A DNA stretch of 64,000 nt from Promicromonospora sp049532985 (GCF_049532985.1 NZ_CP186693.1:3100001-3164000), one strand, 5' to 3'. Counted from the first letter of the stretch, positions 24,677 to 34,096 are shown. Notes: a model not told the origin generated them from the sequence alone. Translations and numbers: made by a program.

Positions 24677-25629
24677 GCGCGCCCACCGTGGCGGGCCGCC
24701 CGCCGACGTCGGGCCCGGCGACGCCGTCGGCCCCGCAGCCCCCGCGCCGCCGCCGGAGCGGGACCCTGACGCACCCCCACCGCACCGGGCTGGCCCTGGT
24801 GACGCCCGCCGTGGCGCTGGTGGTCGTCTTCGTGTTCGTGCCGCTGGTCGTGGCGGTGTACATCTCGCTGACCAACTTCCCGCTGATCGGGCCGTACCGG
24901 TTCATCGGGCTCGACAACTACGCCTCGGTGCTCACGGACCCCACGTTCTGGAGCGCGCTGGGCTACACCCTGCTGTACACGGCGATCGTCACGCTGCCGA
25001 TCCTGCTGCTCGGGTACGGGCTGGCCGTGCTGGTGCGGTCCAACCGGCGGGGTGCGACGCTGCTGCGCACCATCTTCTTCGTCCCGTTCGTCATCGGGCT
25101 GACGACGCTGAGCTTTCTCATGCTGCTGGAGGCCCAGCCGAACAGCGGCATGGTCAACGTGGCGCTGCGGTTCCTGGGCCTCACGGACGGGACGACGGCG
25201 TGGCTCGTGGACGGCCCGCTCGCCACGGGGCTGCTGTGCGTCATGGTGATCTGGGGCGTGTCGGGGCTGACGATGGTGCTGCTCATGTCCGGCATGCAGG
25301 GCATCCCGCGCGAGGTCTACGAGTCGGCGGAGATCGACGGCGCCTCGTGGTGGCAGCGCGAGGTGCAGATCACGGTGCCGATGCTGCGCCGGACCATCGC
25401 GATGACCGTGATCCTGTCGGTGATCGGCTCGTTCCTCGCGTTCACGCAGTTCTACATCCTGACCCAGGGCGGGCCCGGGTCGGACACCACGACGATCGTC
25501 ATGGCCATCTACCGGCGCGCGTTCGTGCAGCTCCAGCTCGGGGCGGCCACGGCGATGTCGCTCGTGCTGGTGGTCATCACCGGTCTGGTCACCGCGGCCC
25601 AGTTCTGGCTGCTGCGGGAGAGGAGCTGA
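24673..25629 (+). CDS. Sugar ABC transporter permease (MalF type)
   Basis: A 318-residue CUT1 permease. A 30-residue Pro/Arg-rich cytoplasmic N terminus precedes six helices. The EAA loop is EVYESAEIDGASWWQREVQITVP (shown here in parts: ESAEIDGASWWQ about 225-236). It starts with an ATGA overlap to the binding protein and ends one base before the next ATG. It pairs with the following permease; no ATPase is encoded, and a shared MsiK-type ATPase elsewhere is likely. Confidence 0.92.
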   Translation: MSAPTVAGRPPTSGPATPSAPQPPRRRRSGTLTHPHRTGLALVTPAVALVVVFVFVPLVVAVYISLTNFPLIGPYRFIGLDNYASVLTDPTFWSALGYTLLYTAIVTLPILLLGYGLAVLVRSNRRGATLLRTIFFVPFVIGLTTLSFLMLLEAQPNSGMVNVALRFLGLTDGTTAWLVDGPLATGLLCVMVIWGVSGLTMVLLMSGMQGIPREVYESAEIDGASWWQREVQITVPMLRRTIAMTVILSVIGSFLAFTQFYILTQGGPGSDTTTIVMAIYRRAFVQLQLGAATAMSLVLVVITGLVTAAQFWLLRERS

Positions 25630-25630
25630 C

Positions 25631-26548
25631 ATGACTGCTGTGACTTCGGCGCCGCGGGGTGCCGCCGTGGGACGTTCCGCTGGCTCGGCCGCGGCGTCCC
25701 GCCCCTCGGGGCCCGAGCGGGACACGCGGGTCAAGCGGACGCTCTACCTGGTGGGCGGCACGCTCGCCGCGCTGGTGTTCCTGGTGCCGCTGGCGGTCGC
25801 GTTCGTGCGGGCCGGGCAGCCGGGCGACGTGATCGTGGCGGCCCCGGACGACCGGTTCTTCGACCTCTCCTGGGTCAACTTCCGGGCGGTGATCGACCAG
25901 CCGGAGGTGTGGCGCGGCATCCTCAACTCGGCGATCGTGTCGGTCTCGACGGCGGTGCTCACCGCCGCGCTCGCGACACTGGCGGGATACGGGTTCGCCC
26001 GGTTCCCGTTCCGGGGCCGCGGGATCCTGTTCGGGCTGGTGCTCGTCACGCTGATGATCCCGTTCCAGGCCATCCTCACGCCGCTGTACCTGCAGATGAA
26101 CGTCATGGGCCTCACGGACAGCCTGTTCGGGCTCGTGCTGTTCTACACGACGGTGAACCTGCCGTTCGGCATCTTCGTCATGCGCAACACGTTCGCCGCC
26201 GTGCCCGCGGAGCTGGAGGACTCCGCGCACGTGGACGGGGCGGGGACGATGCGGATCCTCGTGTCGGTGCTGCGGCCCCTGGTGGTGCCGGGCACCGCCA
26301 CCGCCGCGCTGTACGCGTTCCTGGCGTCGTGGACCGAGTTCCTCGGGGCGCTGACGTTCCTGACCGACTCCACCCTGTACACGCTGCCGGTGTCGCTGGT
26401 GAACCTGCAGCAGGGGGCGTACGGGCAGGTCAACTTCGGCCTGCTGGCCGCGGGGTCGGTGATCGCGATGATCCCCTGCGTGCTGCTGTACGTGGCGTTG
26501 CAGCGGTACTACGTGGCCGGGCTGGCCTCGGGGTCGGTGAAGGGGTGA
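25631..26548 (+). CDS. Sugar ABC transporter permease (MalG type)
   Basis: A 305-residue CUT1 permease with six helices and the EAA-like loop ELEDSAHVDGAGTMRILVSV (about 196-215). The sequence GYGFARFPFRGRG is the usual MalG segment. It is the last gene of the operon and is followed by a strong terminator. As with its partner, no ATPase lies nearby. Confidence 0.92.
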   Translation: MTAVTSAPRGAAVGRSAGSAAASRPSGPERDTRVKRTLYLVGGTLAALVFLVPLAVAFVRAGQPGDVIVAAPDDRFFDLSWVNFRAVIDQPEVWRGILNSAIVSVSTAVLTAALATLAGYGFARFPFRGRGILFGLVLVTLMIPFQAILTPLYLQMNVMGLTDSLFGLVLFYTTVNLPFGIFVMRNTFAAVPAELEDSAHVDGAGTMRILVSVLRPLVVPGTATAALYAFLASWTEFLGALTFLTDSTLYTLPVSLVNLQQGAYGQVNFGLLAAGSVIAMIPCVLLYVALQRYYVAGLASGSVKG

Positions 26549-26567
26549 CGACGTCGCCGCGCCGTTG

Positions 26568-26607
26568 ACGGAGCCCGGGTCAGGGACGGTCCTGACCCGG
26601 GCTCCGT
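26568..26607. terminator. Bidirectional terminator between convergent operons
   Basis: A perfect 17-bp stem (ACGGAGCCCGGGTCAGG) with a 6-base loop. It lies between the rightward importer operon and the leftward DUF4832 gene. Confidence 0.88.
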
Positions 26608-26625
26608 CGGCTTGCCGGGAACGCC

Positions 26626-28143
26626 TTACCCGACCGTCACCGTCCCCTCCAGCACGTTCACGCCGCGCGTCGCGTCCCAGGTGCCGACGTTCGCCGTGCG
26701 GATCGCGAAGCGCGGGTCCCCGCTCGTCCCCGCGTCGGCGGACGGCAGCCCGAGCGCGAGCGTGTACGTCCCGGCCGGGACGTCGGCGAGCGCCGCGGTC
26801 AGCGTCGTGGTCGTGCCCGGCTGCCACGTCCGGGCGTCGGAGCCGAACGGCACCGTTACCTCCGTGCCGTCGGCGCGGGTCAGCACCAGCGTGGCCGGGC
26901 GCGGGGTGTAGGGCGCGGCCCAGCCGTCGTTGCGGACCGTCACGCTCACGGTCGGGGCGCTGCCCCGCGCGGAGACCGAGCTCGACTCCAGCACGAACCG
27001 GTAGCCGAGCCGGCGGGCGGTCTCCGCGATGCCCTCCTGGCCCCAGGAGTTCAGGACGTCCTGGTTGTAGTCGCGGTTGAGGTAGCTGTAGTGGTAGCGC
27101 GCCAGCTCCGCCGACGCGCTGGCCCACTCGGAGCGGGGCGCGTTGACGGCGCAGGTCTCGCCGCCGACGGGCACGTACCGGCTCTCGGCCTCGAGGTACT
27201 CCTGGTCGAGGGTGATCGGGTCGGAGAGGAACGTGCCGAAGTCGTCGGGCGAGGCCAGCAGGCAGTCGTTGTGGTGGCCCACGCGCGCGATCGTCTCCCC
27301 CGTCCAGGCCTCACCGGGGCCTACCGCGCTGCCCGCCCCGGAGGGCACGCCCAGCAGGCGCTGCTTGGAGAGCATCGTGCGCACCTGCACCGCACGGCTC
27401 TCGGGCAGCTCGTCGAGCAGGGCCTGCGTCACGGCCGACCGGTTGGCCCAGTCGGCGTCGGTGACGACGCCGGGGTCGGCCGGGTCGGCCACGAAGTGGT
27501 CGGTGTAGTAGCCCTCGCCCCAGAGCCCGACGAACCCGTTCTGCACCACGGGGACGACGTCGGCGTTGGCGCGCAGCAGCGGGCCGAGCTGGTCGATGTG
27601 CGCCAGGACCGTGCTCACCGGCGCGTCACCGTAGGGCGGGCTGTAGGGCCACTCCCCGCCCTGGGCGTAGGCGAACCGGGTGATGACCGAGACCCCGGCG
27701 GCGCGGGCAGTGTCGTAGTCGGCCTGCACGAGGTCGAGGAACGCCTGGTCGAGCTGCGGCGTGCCCGCGAACTTCTCCAGGTAGAAGACGCGCAGGATCT
27801 GGGTGATCCCCTCCGCGCGGTAGCCGGCCAGCGTGGCCTGGTCCAGCGGGGTGTACCCGGACCCGTCGGCGCGGTAGTGCGTCTCGGTGTGGTGGTAGAA
27901 GCCGCGCTGCGGGTTGGCGATGTTCTCGTCGCTCGGCGTGTACGTCGCCGTGCTCACCTGCGGGTGCGGCCGGGGGTGGTGCCGCCCGTGCCCGGGCCCC
28001 TGGGCGTAGGCGGCGGGCAGCGCCGCGGACCCGAGCAGGGCCGCGGCCGCGAGCGCCGCGACGATGCCGGCGGCCCTGCGGGTGGTGGCGGACGGGTGAG
28101 CGGTGCGCGGCGAGTGCTGTCCGGTGCCGTGAACGGTGCGCAT
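26626..28143 (-). CDS. Secreted DUF4874/DUF4832 protein
   Basis: A 505-residue exported protein. The ATG at 28143 has AGGAGGA directly upstream. The signal peptide (about 1-47) ends AAYAQ and a His/Pro-rich stretch follows. Residues about 70-240 match DUF4874 (SDENIANPQRGFYHHTETHY; ITQILRVFYLEKF; GFVGLWGEGYYTDHF), a TIM-barrel-like glycosidase-related region. Residues about 250-400 match DUF4832 (AVQVRTMLSKQRLLG; GHHNDCLLASPDDFGTF). A C-terminal Ig-like beta domain ends TANVGTWDATRGVN. The WGEG motif carries a plausible acid residue, but no activity is established for the family. It is the last gene of the leftward sugar operon, 71 bases after the permease. Confidence 0.88.
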   Translation of the reverse strand: MRTVHGTGQHSPRTAHPSATTRRAAGIVAALAAAALLGSAALPAAYAQGPGHGRHHPRPHPQVSTATYTPSDENIANPQRGFYHHTETHYRADGSGYTPLDQATLAGYRAEGITQILRVFYLEKFAGTPQLDQAFLDLVQADYDTARAAGVSVITRFAYAQGGEWPYSPPYGDAPVSTVLAHIDQLGPLLRANADVVPVVQNGFVGLWGEGYYTDHFVADPADPGVVTDADWANRSAVTQALLDELPESRAVQVRTMLSKQRLLGVPSGAGSAVGPGEAWTGETIARVGHHNDCLLASPDDFGTFLSDPITLDQEYLEAESRYVPVGGETCAVNAPRSEWASASAELARYHYSYLNRDYNQDVLNSWGQEGIAETARRLGYRFVLESSSVSARGSAPTVSVTVRNDGWAAPYTPRPATLVLTRADGTEVTVPFGSDARTWQPGTTTTLTAALADVPAGTYTLALGLPSADAGTSGDPRFAIRTANVGTWDATRGVNVLEGTVTVG

Positions 28144-28214
28144 GTTCCTCCTCGTGGTGCCTGGTGGTGCCTGCGCCGGTGCGCCGGGCGGCGCACCGGG
28201 TCTCACGTGAGGTC

Positions 28215-29075
28215 TCACTTGAGGCCGCTGGAGGCCAGGCCGTCGATGACCCGGCGCTGCAGCAGCACGAACAGGACGAGCACGGGGGCCATGGCGAGCA
28301 GGCTCGCCGCCATGACGACCGGGTAGTCGGTGGTGCGGTCGCCGATGAGCGTGGCGAGCCCCGCCGAGAGCGGCATCCGTTCGCTGTAGGTGGTGACCAC
28401 CAGGGGCCAGAGCAGCTCGTTCCACGACCACAGCACCGTGGTGATCGCCAGCACGGCGACGGTGGGCCGGGCGAGCGGCAGCATGATCTTCCAGAAGATC
28501 TGGAAGGGGTTGGCGCCGTCGAGGCGCGCGGCCTCCTCCAGCTCGTCCGGCATCGCCAGGAACGCCGTCCGCATCAGGAAGGTGCCGAACGCGCTGAACA
28601 GGCCGGGCAGCACGAGGCCGCCCACGCTGTCGAGCAGGCCGAACCCCTGGATGATCTGGTACTGCGACAGCAGGTAGACCTGTGACGGCACCATGAGGAT
28701 GGACAGCACGAGGGCCAGGAGCACGCCGCGCCCGCGGAACCGCATCCGCGCGAACGCGTAGCCCGCGAGCGTGCAGAACAGGATCTGCGCGAGGGTGCGC
28801 AGCACGGTGACGAGCACGGAGTTGCCGAGCTGCTGGAGGAACGGCATCCGGTCGAAGACCTGGGCGTAGTTGTCCCACCGGAGCTCGGCGGGCCAGAACA
28901 CGGGCGTGACGCTCTGCACCTCGGCGTTGGTCGACAGCGACATGATGATCTGCCAGACGAACGGGAAGGCCATGACCAGGCTGCCCAGCCCGAGCACCAC
29001 GTGCGCGACGACGTGGGAGCCGCCACGGCCACGCGGACGGCGGGGAAGGGCCTGGCGTGCAACGGTGTCAGTCAC
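28215..29075 (-). CDS. Sugar ABC transporter permease (MalG type)
   Basis: A 286-residue CUT1 permease with six helices and EAA loop ELEEAARLDGANPFQIFWKI. The GTG start at 29075 overlaps the preceding gene by eight bases. MRFRGRG precedes helix three as in MalG proteins. It works with the 317-residue permease and the lipoprotein just upstream; the ATPase is not in the window. Confidence 0.92.
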   Translation of the reverse strand: MTDTVARQALPRRPRGRGGSHVVAHVVLGLGSLVMAFPFVWQIIMSLSTNAEVQSVTPVFWPAELRWDNYAQVFDRMPFLQQLGNSVLVTVLRTLAQILFCTLAGYAFARMRFRGRGVLLALVLSILMVPSQVYLLSQYQIIQGFGLLDSVGGLVLPGLFSAFGTFLMRTAFLAMPDELEEAARLDGANPFQIFWKIMLPLARPTVAVLAITTVLWSWNELLWPLVVTTYSERMPLSAGLATLIGDRTTDYPVVMAASLLAMAPVLVLFVLLQRRVIDGLASSGLK

Positions 29076-30021
29076 TGTGCACCCACCGCCTCTGGAGCCG
29101 GAACTGGAGCGCGGTCAGCAGACCGATGAGCAGGAAGATGACCATCGCGATGGCGGCCGCGTACCCCTTGTCGTTGGCCACGAACCCCTCGCGGTAGAAG
29201 AAGTAGACGAGCGACATGCTGCGCGGCAGCACCGGGTTGCTGCTGCCGAGGATCGCGTAGAGCAGGTCGAACACCTGGAAGCTCGCGATGACCGTGATGA
29301 TCAGCACGAAGAAGATGCTCGGGGTCAGCAGCGGTACGGTCACCGACCGGAACTGCCGCCACCGGGAGGCGCCGTCCAGCTCGGCGGCCTCGTAGAGCTC
29401 CGGTGGGATGCTCTTGAGCCCCGCGGCGAGCACGATCATGTTGAACCCGAGCGACGACCACAGGCCGACGACGGCGACGGCGACGGTCGCGGCCCCGGGC
29501 GTGGAGATCCAGTACGGCCCCTCGATGCCGACCACGGCCAGGGCCCGGTTGAGGATGCCGAAGTCGCCGTTGAAGATGACCCGCCAGACCATGGCGACCG
29601 CGGTGGGCATCGCCACGTACGGCAGGAAGAACAGCACGCGGTAGAGCGCGGCGAGCCGCAGGCCGGGCAGGTTCAGCAGGCTGGCCAGGCCCACCGCGAT
29701 CGGGATGCCGAGCAGCACCACGACGGTGTAGAGCAGGGTGTTGCCGAGCGACAGGTACAGCTCGGTGTCCTGGAACAGTGCGGCGTAGTTCGCGACGCCC
29801 GCGAACGTCGAGCCGCCGAAGGGGCCGGTCTCGGTCAGCGAGTACCAGGCGGTCTGGACGATCGGCCACAGGTAGAACACGGCGATCCCGGCCACGAGCG
29901 GCGCGACGAAGAGCCAGGGCCACAGTGCCCCGCCGGGTCGCGGCCCGCGCGGGGGCCGGCCGCCCCGCCCGGGCCGCCCCACGAGGGACGGCGCGGGCGG
30001 GGCCTGCTGGGTGGTGGTCAT
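29068..30021 (-). CDS. Sugar ABC transporter permease (MalF type)
   Basis: A 317-residue CUT1 permease. The N terminus is rich in Arg/Gly/Pro (about 1-30), then six helices. The EAA loop is ELYEAAELDGASRWRQFRSV. The start lies four bases after the lipoprotein stop, and the end overlaps the second permease by eight bases. Confidence 0.92.
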   Translation of the reverse strand: MTTTQQAPPAPSLVGRPGRGGRPPRGPRPGGALWPWLFVAPLVAGIAVFYLWPIVQTAWYSLTETGPFGGSTFAGVANYAALFQDTELYLSLGNTLLYTVVVLLGIPIAVGLASLLNLPGLRLAALYRVLFFLPYVAMPTAVAMVWRVIFNGDFGILNRALAVVGIEGPYWISTPGAATVAVAVVGLWSSLGFNMIVLAAGLKSIPPELYEAAELDGASRWRQFRSVTVPLLTPSIFFVLIITVIASFQVFDLLYAILGSSNPVLPRSMSLVYFFYREGFVANDKGYAAAIAMVIFLLIGLLTALQFRLQRRWVHSD

Positions 30022-30025
30022 GCGA

Positions 30026-31345
30026 TCACTCCTCGGCCAGCGCCGCGTTCATCTGGTCCGCCAGCTCGGTGGCGACGTCGGCGACGGGCCGTTCGCCCGA
30101 GAAGGCCTGGGGCAGCAGCTCGGTCTCCAGCGCGTTCCACTCGGCGGAGTTGAGGCTGACCGGCAGCGGACGGGAGTAGTCGACGGCGTCGAGGAACACC
30201 TGGAGGTCGGCGTCGGGCATCGAGGCCGTGAAGGCGCCCTGCGTGCCGGTGAAGGCGGGGATCACGGCGCCGGCATCGCCCTGCTGCTGCTGTGCCTCCT
30301 CGCCGGCGAGGAACACCTGGAGCGCCTGCGCGGCCTGCTTCTCCTTCGAGGTCGCCGACACCACGTTGGCCACGCCGTGGATGACCGTCGCCTGCTCCTG
30401 GCCCGACGGCAGCGGCAGCACCGTGACGTCCTCGGCCAGGTCCGTGTCGGTGAGCGCGGACCGGAACCAGCTGCCGCCCCAGTACATCGCCAGCTTGCCC
30501 GAGGTGAACCACTGGTCGGCGGTGGTGTCGGTGAGCTGCTGGACGGACGGCGAGCCGCCGGACTCGATGAGGTCCGTCCAGAACTGCAGACCGGCCTGTG
30601 CCTCGGGGGACGCGTAGCCGGAGGTGCCGTCCTCGACGACGGTCCCGCCGGCCTGGAAGATGGTGTTGTAGTACGTGGTCTGGCCGTCCATGCCACCCGC
30701 CGCGCCGTAGACGCCCTCGTCGGCGAGCGCGTCGGAGATCTCGACGGCGGTCTGCTGGAACTCGTCCCAGGTCCAGCCGTCCTCGGGGAGCTCCACCCCG
30801 GCCTGCTCGACGAGCGCGGTGTTGACCCAGATGCCGATGGTGTCGAAGTCCTTGGGCACCCCGTAGGACACGTCGTCGATCGTGTAGAGGTCGACGAGCG
30901 CCTCCGGGTAGTTCGCGGGGTCGATGTCGCCGGCGTCGACGGCGCCCGTGATCGGTTCGAGCATGCCGTTGGACGCGTACAGGCCGATGTTGGGCCCGTT
31001 CATCCAGAACAGGTCCGGCAGCGTCTCGCTGGAGGCCTGGGTCTGCAGCTTGGTCCAGTACTCGGCGAACGGCGTGACGTTCACGGTCACGTCGATGTCC
31101 GGGTAGATCTCGTTGAACGCCGCGATGTTCTCCTCGATCGCGGGCACCTGGTTCTGGTCCCAGACGCCGTAGGTGATCGAGGCGGCGAGGTCGGCGTCGG
31201 GCGCCGCGTACGCGCCGGCCGCCTCGTCCTGCGGGGTGGAGCCGCAGGCCGCGAGGGCCGTCGCGACGGCGACCGCGACGGCCGCGCCCGCGGTGCGGCG
31301 CACAGTGGACGACGTGGCGGGTGAGGTTCGGGGTGTCGCTCTCAT
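30026..31345 (-). CDS. Sugar ABC transporter substrate-binding lipoprotein
   Basis: A 439-residue family 1 binding protein. The signal ends LAACG (Cys34). Typical binding-protein motifs are ITYGVWDQNQVPAIEE, TPFAEYWTKLQTQASSETLPDLFWM (given in part), and GGSWFRSALTD. The ATG overlaps the oxidoreductase stop (ATGA). The ligand is a sugar of unknown kind; the second gene of the operon encodes a sugar-type oxidoreductase, which hints at an oxidised or inositol-like sugar. Confidence 0.92.
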   Translation of the reverse strand: MRATPRTSPATSSTVRRTAGAAVAVAVATALAACGSTPQDEAAGAYAAPDADLAASITYGVWDQNQVPAIEENIAAFNEIYPDIDVTVNVTPFAEYWTKLQTQASSETLPDLFWMNGPNIGLYASNGMLEPITGAVDAGDIDPANYPEALVDLYTIDDVSYGVPKDFDTIGIWVNTALVEQAGVELPEDGWTWDEFQQTAVEISDALADEGVYGAAGGMDGQTTYYNTIFQAGGTVVEDGTSGYASPEAQAGLQFWTDLIESGGSPSVQQLTDTTADQWFTSGKLAMYWGGSWFRSALTDTDLAEDVTVLPLPSGQEQATVIHGVANVVSATSKEKQAAQALQVFLAGEEAQQQQGDAGAVIPAFTGTQGAFTASMPDADLQVFLDAVDYSRPLPVSLNSAEWNALETELLPQAFSGERPVADVATELADQMNAALAEE

Positions 31346-32574
31346 GGGGTGGTCCTTCCGGGGGCGGGGGGTGCGGGAACTGCTGTTCGGCGGGCGAAGT
31401 GCGCGAGCACGTGCTCGGGCAGGTCGGGGACGTCACGGGGCCGGGAGCCGTCGCGCAGCGACTCGGCGGCCAGCGCCCCGGCGGCCACGGCCTCGCGTGC
31501 GGCGACGGGCGAGACCACGGTGGGCGCCCCGTCCAGCACGTGGTCGAGGAACTCGGTCATGGTCAGCAGGTCGGCGTCGGCGTGACCGCTGGCGACACCG
31601 TCGATGGGGTGCTCGACGTCGCCCGCGACCTGCCACTCGTGGCGGCGGTTCCAGACCTTGACCACGCCGCCGCCGGTGTCGCCGACGTTCTCCAGCCGGC
31701 CCTCGGTGCCGATGACCGTGTAGTTGCGCCAGTAGTCGGGCGTGAAGTGGCACTGCTGGTAGCTGGCCTGCACTCCGTTGTCGAGGCGCATCAGCATCAT
31801 CGAGACGTCCTCGACGTCGACCACGGGGTTCAGGCCGGTCTGCGACGCGGGCGGCCAGTTGTCGAAGGAGAACCAGTCGGGCATGGTCTCGCCGGTGCGG
31901 TCGCGGCGGTCCTCGATGGCGCCGTACATCATCAGGTCGCCCATGCCCACCACCCGGCGGGTGTACCCGGAGGCGAGGTAGTGCACGACGTCGATGTCGT
32001 GGCTGGCCTTCTGCAGCAGCAGGGTGTTGGTCCGGGAGCGGTCGGCGTGCCAGTCCTTGAAGTAGTAGTCGCCGCCGTTGCCGACGAAGTGCCGCACCCA
32101 GACGGCGCGGACCTCGCCGATCTCGCCGCGCTCGATCACGCCGCGCATGGTGCGCACGACCCCGGAGTGCCGGAAGTTGTGCCCCACGTACAGCGGTGTC
32201 CCGGTCTCCGCAGCGGTGGCCAGCACGTGGTCGGCGCCCTCGACGGTGATCGCGAGCGGCTTCTCCAGGTAGACGGCGACGCCGGCCCGCAGCAGCGCGA
32301 CGGCGATCTCCTCGTGCGTGTCGTCCGGGGTGAGCACGAGTGCGGCGTCGGCGGTGCCGGCGGCGACCAGCTCGTCGACGCTCGCGTGCACGGCGGCGTC
32401 GGGGTGGGCGGCGCGGCCGCGTTCGCGGCCTGCCGGAGTGGTGTCGACGACGGCGCTGACGTACGCACCGGGCCGGGCGTTCGGCACGTGCGCGGCGATG
32501 GGTGAGCGAGCCCCGTAGCCGGCGACGGCGACACGGATCCCCTGCTCGGCCGATGCCGGATCTGACGCGCTCAT
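31342..32574 (-). CDS. Gfo/Idh/MocA-family oxidoreductase
   Basis: A 410-residue NAD(P)-dependent oxidoreductase. Residues about 9-130 form the Rossmann fold (VAVAGYGARSPIAAH) with the family's EKPLAI motif (YLEKPLAITVEGADHV). The C-terminal part holds the catalytic-type GHNFRHSGV and KASHDIDVVHYLASG, where the His of SHDID is the usual proton donor. The start is uncertain: ATG at 32574 (MSASDPAS) is preferred, but GTG at 32598 and ATG at 32586 are in frame with no clear ribosome site. First gene of the sugar importer operon. Substrates of the family are sugars or inositols. Confidence 0.87.
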   Translation of the reverse strand: MSASDPASAEQGIRVAVAGYGARSPIAAHVPNARPGAYVSAVVDTTPAGRERGRAAHPDAAVHASVDELVAAGTADAALVLTPDDTHEEIAVALLRAGVAVYLEKPLAITVEGADHVLATAAETGTPLYVGHNFRHSGVVRTMRGVIERGEIGEVRAVWVRHFVGNGGDYYFKDWHADRSRTNTLLLQKASHDIDVVHYLASGYTRRVVGMGDLMMYGAIEDRRDRTGETMPDWFSFDNWPPASQTGLNPVVDVEDVSMMLMRLDNGVQASYQQCHFTPDYWRNYTVIGTEGRLENVGDTGGGVVKVWNRRHEWQVAGDVEHPIDGVASGHADADLLTMTEFLDHVLDGAPTVVSPVAAREAVAAGALAAESLRDGSRPRDVPDLPEHVLAHFARRTAVPAPPAPGRTTP

Positions 32575-32598
32575 GCCGAGCCGCATCCGGCCGGGCAC

Positions 32599-32788
32599 GA
32601 CGTCGTGCCTGCGATCAGAGGGTGCGTGCTCGAACTTGCAACTTTTGACTCTGAATTGAGCATGTTCAGACAGTAGAGGTTCCGGGCGCGCGCAAGTAGG
32701 GGCGTCAAGACCTTTTACGGCGCCGTAACATGCGCCGGACCCGCCTCCCCCGGGCGCAGCACCCGGCGAGAGGACCCGCAGCGGCCGC
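32599..32788. promoter_or_regulatory. Promoter region with a 14-bp palindrome
   Basis: The gap between the DeoR gene and the oxidoreductase holds a perfect palindrome TTACGGCGCCGTAA (32715-32728) and an AT-rich patch with TTGCAACTTTTGACTCTG and TGTTCAGACAG (32636-32676). The AT-rich patch is a plausible promoter and operator for the operon. Confidence 0.45.
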
Positions 32789-33580
32789 TCAGGCCGAGGT
32801 GGCGACCACGATCTGCACGCCGGCGGTCGCGAACTCGGCCGCGATCTCCTCGGACACGGGCTGGTCGGTCACCAGCACGTCGATGTCGGCGAGCGGACAG
32901 ATCCGCGCGAAGGTGGAGCGGCCGAGCTTCGTCGCGTCGGCGGCCACCACGACCCGGCGCGAGACCGCGCCGAGGTGGCGGCTGACCTCCGCCTCACCCT
33001 CGTGCACGGTGGTGGCACCGAACGCGGCACTGAGCCCGTCGACGCCAAGCACCGCGGTGTCCAGGCTGAACTCCTGCAGGGACGCACCGACCAGCGGGCC
33101 GACGAGCTCGTACGACTGGCGACGTGGCACGCCACCGGTCACCACGATCTTCACGTGGTCCCGCACGGAGAGCTCGTAGGCGATGTTCAGCGCGTTGGTC
33201 ACGATGGTGACCCCAGGCGCCTCCGCGCGGCGCAGCCGCTCGCTGCGCCCCAGTTCGCGGGCGACCTCGGTGGTGGTGGTGCCGCCGTTGAGCCCCACCG
33301 ACTCCCCCGGGCCGATCAGGTCGGCCACCGCCCGGGCGATGGCCTTCTTGGCCTCCGCCTGGCGCGCGATCTTGTACTGCAACGGCAGCTCGTACCCCGA
33401 ACCGAGCGACGTGGCACCGCCGTGCGTGCGGGTGACCAGGCGCTGCTCGGCGAGGGTGTTGAGGTCACGCCGGACCGTGGCCGTCGACACGTCGAGCTTC
33501 TCGCTGATCTCCGTGATCGACACGCTGCCCCGCTCGCTCACGAGCTCGAGCACGAGGTTGAGTCGCTGCTGCTGCGTCAT
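32789..33580 (-). CDS. DeoR-family transcriptional regulator
   Basis: A 263-residue repressor. The ATG at 33580 gives the standard N terminus MTQQQRLNLVLELVSERGSV; the helix-turn-helix is ITEISEKLDVSTATVRRDL (about 23-41), followed by the family signature LVTRTHGGA. The C-terminal sensor is of the phosphosugar-isomerase-like type with LNGGTTTTEVAREL and IVTNALNIAYEL. It lies upstream and in the same direction as the oxidoreductase/importer operon and probably controls it in response to a sugar phosphate. The C terminus VVATSA is of normal length. Confidence 0.92.
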   Translation of the reverse strand: MTQQQRLNLVLELVSERGSVSITEISEKLDVSTATVRRDLNTLAEQRLVTRTHGGATSLGSGYELPLQYKIARQAEAKKAIARAVADLIGPGESVGLNGGTTTTEVARELGRSERLRRAEAPGVTIVTNALNIAYELSVRDHVKIVVTGGVPRRQSYELVGPLVGASLQEFSLDTAVLGVDGLSAAFGATTVHEGEAEVSRHLGAVSRRVVVAADATKLGRSTFARICPLADIDVLVTDQPVSEEIAAEFATAGVQIVVATSA

Positions 33581-33894
33581 CGGGGTGGCCTGTCGTTCAC
33601 GGCAGCATCTTCGCACGGGGTGGGGCGAGTGGTGTGACCAATACTGCTCAGGTGGGGGAAGAACGAGCACAACTGTTCACGGGGGCGGGTCGTGTTGGTC
33701 GTGTTCGTCGTGAGGCCCGAGAACTGGTCGGGTGGCCTGGAAGGGCTGCCATGGGCCAGCGGGAGCATGCCGCCTGGGCGGCCGGTCGCGGGCGTGACGT
33801 CGGTGGACGGTACGGGCCGCACACGCGTGACGGAGAGACGGGCACGCGAGGTTTGCTAAGGTATGGCCCGCACCGTGCTGCATGGCACGGGCTT

Positions 33895-33965
33895 GCGGGC
33901 GTAGCTCAATGGTAGAGCCTTAGTCTTCCAAACTAATTACGCGGGTTCGATTCCCGTCGCCCGCT
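33895..33965 (+). tRNA. tRNA-Gly(TCC), integration target
   Basis: A 71-nt cloverleaf: acceptor GCGGGCG/CGCCCGC with discriminator T, D-arm GCTCAATGGTAGAGC, anticodon loop CTTCCAA (TCC) in stem TTAGT/ACTAA, and T-arm CGGGTTCGATTCCCG. A tyrosine integrase starts 131 bases beyond its 3' end, the usual layout for a tRNA attachment site. No second copy of the T-arm/acceptor sequence is seen in the window. Confidence 0.95.
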
Positions 33966-33974
33966 CAGAGTGCG

Positions 33975-34011
33975 GAAGCCCAGGTCAGAGAGTGTTTCTG
34001 ACCTGGGCTTC
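33975..34011 (+). terminator. Terminator after tRNA-Gly
   Basis: A perfect 15-bp stem (GAAGCCCAGGTCAGA) with a 7-base loop, 9 bases past the tRNA. Confidence 0.8.
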
Positions 34012-34096
34012 GTGCGTTCCGAGGGCTGGAAGCAGGGCTGCGTGGGCCCTTATGGGCCCTAAGTCGTCCGCGACAGGGCCCGGAATCGGAGCCGCA

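Noticed and set aside
26626..28878. Fusion of permease and DUF4832 protein
   Set aside because: The upper part is an out-of-frame shadow; the true start is at 28143 with AGGAGGA.
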